Source: CAZZIZ01 sp964654535
GTDB lineage: Bacteria > Bacteroidota > Bacteroidia > Chitinophagales > UBA2359
DNA length: 8,593 nt
NCBI GenBank assembly: GCA_964654535.1
Contig: CAZZIZ010000140.1
Span: forward strand, 1-8,593
Direction of reading: 5' to 3'
Under the pieces are notes generated by a model that made no database searches, was not told the DNA's origin, and saw only the letters and a program-made list of their open reading frames with translations. Within the stretch, counting starts at the first letter, position 1, and every line of letters begins with the position of its first letter. The translations under genes and the position numbers were made by a program. Below, one piece after another: positions 6,020 to 8,593 of the stretch.

Positions 6020-7975
6020 CTAGCCCTGCTTGTTAAGTTTATCCAATTGTTCATTGGCGGCCTCCCAATCCTTCATCGTGGCTTCCAGCTTCTCTTTGGT
6101 TTTGGCGTATTCGGCGAGAAACTCCTGTGCGCCTTCTTGCTCGAAGAATGAGGCATCGGCAATTTTATCTTCTGCGGAAGCAATCTCTTTCTCCAAACTT
6201 TCAATACCATTTTCCAGCTTGCTAATCTTGTTATTGATTTTGCTCAACTCCTTGCTGTGACGTCGTTTCTGCTGATTGGTCAACTTGCTACTCTGATCTT
6301 TTTCTTTTTGCGGAACAGGATTGCTGTTCGCGTTCATCGCTTGCATTTCCAGCGCTTTGAAAGACTTTAAATTTCGCTCGTCCAAGAAAGAAAATACATC
6401 GCCGATATAACTGTGCAGCTTTTTGTCGCGGAATTCATAAACCTTGTCGGTTAGTCCTTGCAGAAATTCACGATCGTGCGAAACAACTATAAAGCTACCA
6501 TTGTATTGAATCAAGGCTTGTTTCAAAATATCTTTTGAGCGCATGTCCAAGTGGTTGGTTGGCTCATCTAGAATAAGTAGGTTAACTGGACGTAGCAATA
6601 ATTTTGCAAAAGCAAGGCGCGACTTCTCGCCACCCGAAAGGACTTTTACTTTTTTCTCTTGATCTTCGCCACTAAACAAAAAGGCACCTAGCAAGCCGCG
6701 CACCTTGGCGCGCATTTCTCCGGTGGCAACATTGTCTATGGTTTCTAAGACTGTAATGTTTCCATCCAATGTTTCCGATTGGTTTTGGTCGAAGTAGGCA
6801 AAGTCTACATTGTAGCCTAGTTGGAGGTCGCCGTTAAAGTCTTTGTCGATCTGCGCTATTAAACGCGAAAGCGTAGACTTGCCCTCCCCGTTTTTTCCAA
6901 CAAAGGCTATTTTTTCTCCACGCTCTAACTCTAGGCTCACTTTATCAAGTACCAAAAGCTCGTCGTAGCTTTTAGAAACTCCCTTGGCGTCAACGACGAT
7001 TTGCCCAGAGCGTGGAGCAGGTGGAAATCGGAAGCTTATTTTTTTCGTGTCGGTTTCATCTACCTCGACGATTTCCATACGGTCAAGTTTTTTAATCAAT
7101 GACTGGGCAAATTTGGCCTTGTTCTTTTTGGCTCGAAACTTATTGATGAGTTGTTCCGTGTGTTTTATGTCTTTTTCTTGGTTTTTCGCTTCGGCAGCTT
7201 GTAGCGTCATTCTCTCTTCTCGTAGCGCGACAAACTTGGTATAGTTAGCTTTATAGTCAAAGACCTTTCCGTTTAGTATTTCGACGGTACGATTGGTAAC
7301 ATTATCCAAAAACTGGCGGTCGTGCGAAACCAAAACAATTCCACCGTCGTAGGGTTTTAAAAAAGACTCCAACCAAATAATGGATTCTATGTCGAGGTGA
7401 TTAGTGGGCTCATCTAGTAAAACGTAATTGGGTTTTTTCAAAAGAATCTTAGCCAACTCAATTCGCATCTGCCAGCCCCCAGAAAACTCTGCAACCGGTC
7501 GGTCAAAGTCGCCGTTTACAAAACCGAGACCCTTCAGAACCTTTTCGACTTCTTCGCGCTGCCCGAGCCCCCCAAGATTTTGAAAGCGCTCCTGCGCTTC
7601 TGAAAAATCAACCAAGAGTTTTTGATAAGCTGGAGACTCGTATTCTGTAGCTTCTTCCAACTGTTTTTGATAGCCTGCTAATTCGTCTTCCAGCGCTTTT
7701 ATCGCTTCAAAAGCCGTGGCCGCTTCTTCATAAACAGACTTGTCGTAGTTGACGCGAATTTCTTGCGGCAAGTAGCCAATCGTGATTTTGTTACCGATGG
7801 AAATGCGTCCGCTATGGGGATTCATTTCACCAGTGAGCATTTTTAAAAAAGTAGATTTCCCGGCACCGTTGTGCCCAACCAGCCCGATTCTATCGGAGGG
7901 TTTGACCAGTACCGAAATCTCCTTGAAGAGATTCCGATCGCCGTACTTGATGGAAATATTTTCTACAGAAATCAT
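6020..7975 (-). CDS. ABC-F family ATPase, YheS/ABCF3-like
   Basis: A 651-residue soluble protein with two ABC ATPase domains and no membrane segments. Domain 1 has Walker A GHNGAGKS (34-41), signature FSGGW (164-168), Walker B with catalytic Glu189, and His218 in SHDR. Domain 2 has GKNGEGKS (360-367), LSGGE (446-450), Glu471 and His500. The linker (about 240-325), with KFRAKKNKAKFAQS and KKLDRME, corresponds to the P-site tRNA interaction motif and closely resembles E. coli YheS. Residues 560-651 form a C-terminal coiled coil, also as in YheS and Uup. ABC-F proteins bind the ribosomal E site and relieve stalled translation; some give antibiotic resistance by target protection. A housekeeping translation role is more likely than resistance given the YheS-like linker. 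The ATG at 7975 is supported by domain 1 starting immediately and by a promoter box 8 bases upstream. A 55-base gap separates it from the downstream small-protein operon. Confidence 0.93.
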   Translation of the reverse strand: MISVENISIKYGDRNLFKEISVLVKPSDRIGLVGHNGAGKSTFLKMLTGEMNPHSGRISIGNKITIGYLPQEIRVNYDKSVYEEAATAFEAIKALEDELAGYQKQLEEATEYESPAYQKLLVDFSEAQERFQNLGGLGQREEVEKVLKGLGFVNGDFDRPVAEFSGGWQMRIELAKILLKKPNYVLLDEPTNHLDIESIIWLESFLKPYDGGIVLVSHDRQFLDNVTNRTVEILNGKVFDYKANYTKFVALREERMTLQAAEAKNQEKDIKHTEQLINKFRAKKNKAKFAQSLIKKLDRMEIVEVDETDTKKISFRFPPAPRSGQIVVDAKGVSKSYDELLVLDKVSLELERGEKIAFVGKNGEGKSTLSRLIAQIDKDFNGDLQLGYNVDFAYFDQNQSETLDGNITVLETIDNVATGEMRAKVRGLLGAFLFSGEDQEKKVKVLSGGEKSRLAFAKLLLRPVNLLILDEPTNHLDMRSKDILKQALIQYNGSFIVVSHDREFLQGLTDKVYEFRDKKLHSYIGDVFSFLDERNLKSFKALEMQAMNANSNPVPQKEKDQSSKLTNQQKRRHSKELSKINNKISKLENGIESLEKEIASAEDKIADASFFEQEGAQEFLAEYAKTKEKLEATMKDWEAANEQLDKLNKQG

Positions 7976-7983
7976 TGAAGCCG

Positions 7984-7991
7984 CAAAGATA
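7984..7991 (-). promoter_or_regulatory. Predicted -7 element of the ABC-F gene
   Basis: TATCTTTG on the minus strand matches TAnnTTTG exactly and ends 8 bases before the ATG at 7975. No TTTG/TTG -33 element is seen at the usual distance. If used, the transcript would begin only a few bases before the start codon, making it nearly leaderless. Confidence 0.45.
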
Positions 7992-8024
7992 CATTATTGA
8001 CTAGCTTGTGGTTTGAGTTTTTTT

Positions 8025-8209
8025 GGCGTGCCCCCAAACTATCTGCGCCCTGGCGCAAAGTTTGGGGTCGGGCTATCCAGCACTACGCTTCGCTTCGGTC
8101 CCTATCTTGTTTCGGCAAAGCAAATCCTTCTACCGCTTAGGCGGTAAGTCTTTACTACCTCAACAAAAGCGACTACTCCCTTTGGTCGTATGCTTACTAT
8201 CCCTCACGC
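8025..8209 (+). repeat. Structured intergenic repeat, copy B
   Basis: The copy begins with GGCGTGCCCC (8025-8034), as in copy A. A nested hairpin follows: CCCCAAACT (8032-8040) pairs with AGTTTGGGG (8059-8067), enclosing TGCGCC/GGCGCA (8044-8057). The core GGGTCGGGCT is at 8065-8074. The apical hairpin is TACCGC-TTAG-GCGGTA (8131-8146), and CTTGTT (8105-8110) can pair with AACAAAAG (8162-8169). The copy ends in CTATCCCTCACGC (8197-8209), which recurs inverted in copy C. A 64-codon reading frame covers the copy but looks accidental. It lies about 50 bases upstream of the ABC-F start, outside the predicted promoter box. Confidence 0.72.
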
Positions 8210-8221
8210 ATGTTTAGTCTA

Positions 8222-8396
8222 GGGCGCATTTGCAATGCGTCCTGATTTTATTGGGCAATTGTAATGCCCTACAATGTAAATCGAGAGGATTGGTTTAGCT
8301 AAGGAATGCCCTACATTGTACATCGAGAGGATTGATGTAGCTAACGCGGGCATTGCAAATGCCCAAGAATTTTACGTGCGCATTGGAAATGCGCCC
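8222..8396. repeat. Cluster of four related palindromes around a 40-base direct repeat
   Basis: Four hairpins share one design. P1 is GGGCGCATT/AATGCGTCC (8222-8242) and P2 is GGGCA/TGCCC (8253-8269). P3 is GGGCATT-GCA-AATGCCC (8348-8364) and P4 is GTGCGCATT/AATGCGCCC (8376-8396). The long-armed forms P1 and P4 are outermost and the short-armed forms P2 and P3 are inside, giving a symmetric P1-P2-repeat-repeat-P3-P4 layout. The cluster resembles REP/BIME-type arrays; no transposase gene is in the window. Confidence 0.65.
8263..8344 (+). repeat. Two tandem 40-base repeats, each with a conserved hairpin
   Basis: Unit 1 (8263-8302) and unit 2 (8305-8344) match at 36 of 40 positions, separated by GG. 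Each contains a 6-bp stem around an identical 9-base loop, GAGAGGATT. The arms are TAAATC/GGTTTA (8277-8297) in unit 1 and TACATC/GATGTA (8319-8339) in unit 2. Three of the four differences fall in the stem and keep it paired. Confidence 0.75.
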
Positions 8397-8398
8397 GA

Positions 8399-8422
8399 GG
8401 TTCAAGTCTTCAGACATGAACC
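8399..8422. repeat. Isolated 24-base hairpin
   Basis: GGTTCA (8399-8404) pairs with TGAACC (8417-8422). Inside, GTC and GAC pair around a TTCA loop after an A/A mismatch. It sits between palindrome P4 and repeat copy C and differs in sequence from the P1-P4 family. Its role is unknown. Confidence 0.45.
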
Positions 8423-8444
8423 AGATAGGTGATTGGTTATTTTC

Positions 8445-8593
8445 GCGTGAGGGATAGAGGCCTTTGTGGAGCTCCTGTTGTTGAAGGCAAGAAAAGTCTT
8501 TAGCTCCTTAGAGCTAGAGAGACTTTTTGCTTGAAACAGAACAGAGCGACGGCCGACAGCCCGACCCTGAACCTTGGCGCAGCCAGATGGTTT
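8445..8593 (-). repeat. Structured intergenic repeat, copy C, cut by the window end
   Basis: On the minus strand this copy has the core GGGTCGGGCT (8567-8558), TCGCTCTGTTCTG (8549-8537) and CAACAGGAGCTC (8480-8469), both shared exactly with copy A, and ends in CTATCCCTCACGC (8457-8445), shared exactly with copy B. The apical hairpin in plus-strand reading is TAGCTC-CTTA-GAGCTA (8501-8516), extended by the outer arms AAAAGTCT (8492-8499) and AGACTTTT (8520-8527). The 5' part of the copy, corresponding to GGCGTGCCCC in A and B, would lie beyond 8593. Confidence 0.7.

Noticed and set aside
6020..7975. Antibiotic-resistance ABC-F assignment
   Set aside because: The linker and C-terminal coiled coil resemble YheS/ABCF3, and no regulatory leader is visible; nothing in the sequence supports target-protection specificity.
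6030..8000. Plus-strand frames opposite the ABC-F gene and its start
   Set aside because: They are Ser/Leu-rich antisense shadows, covered by conserved ABC domains on the other strand.
8032..8067. Nested hairpin as an intrinsic terminator or riboswitch
   Set aside because: It is strong but has no following T-run, faces away from any upstream gene that would need it, and is part of the repeat structure. No known riboswitch core was recognised.
8023..8217. 64-codon plus-strand reading frame
   Set aside because: It lies entirely on repeat copy B, whose hairpins explain the sequence. The protein has no domain, and codon use is dictated by the palindromes.
8263..8344. CRISPR array
   Set aside because: There are only two units, separated by 2 bases, with no spacer-sized unique sequence and no cas gene nearby.

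Overview
The window looks like chromosomal DNA of a Bacteroidota species (flavobacterial or saprospiral type). The evidence is a protein with a type IX secretion C-terminal sorting domain, AT-rich leaders without strong Shine-Dalgarno sequences, several perfect or near-perfect matches to the Bacteroidota -7 promoter element (TAnnTTTG), and families typical of the phylum (DUF4105/Lnb, small HExxH proteins, ABC-F). No rRNA, tRNA, CRISPR array, complete insertion sequence or phage gene was seen.

Layout. Bases 1-267 hold copy A of a structured intergenic repeat, then a hairpin at the end of a minus-strand T9SS cargo gene (268-1185). A divergent promoter region separates it from a plus-strand two-gene unit: a cyclase-family metal hydrolase (1347-2096) followed without a gap by a CaiB/BaiF family III CoA-transferase (2097-3167). 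This unit runs tail to tail, with a 10-base overlap, into a minus-strand operon at 3158-5964. In transcription order the operon encodes a 60-aa membrane-associated small protein, a 119-aa minimal HExxH protein, a J-domain co-chaperone, a DUF4105/Lnb-type lipoprotein N-acyltransferase candidate and a CDP-alcohol phosphotransferase with the phosphatidylcholine-synthase motif. Every junction overlaps or abuts, so translational coupling is likely throughout. Upstream of it, also on the minus strand, is a YheS/ABCF3-like ABC-F ATPase (6020-7975) with its own predicted promoter and a very short leader.

Bases 7976-8593 contain no credible gene but are dense in structure. Repeat copy B (plus) and copy C (minus, cut by the window end) face each other around a cluster of four GGGC..ATT/AAT..GCCC palindromes and two 40-base direct repeats. 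Copies A, B and C share the core GGGTCGGGCT and a hairpin in the same place whose stem sequence differs completely between copies while base pairing is kept. The two direct repeats also show a compensatory base-pair change.

Functionally, the most coherent group is the five-gene envelope operon. Lnb-type proteins add an acyl chain to lipoprotein N-termini, and Pcs makes phosphatidylcholine from CDP-diacylglycerol and choline. Coupling them to a J-domain protein and two small proteins suggests a membrane-lipid/lipoprotein module whose biology is not obvious from any single gene. The repeats are the most unusual DNA-level feature.
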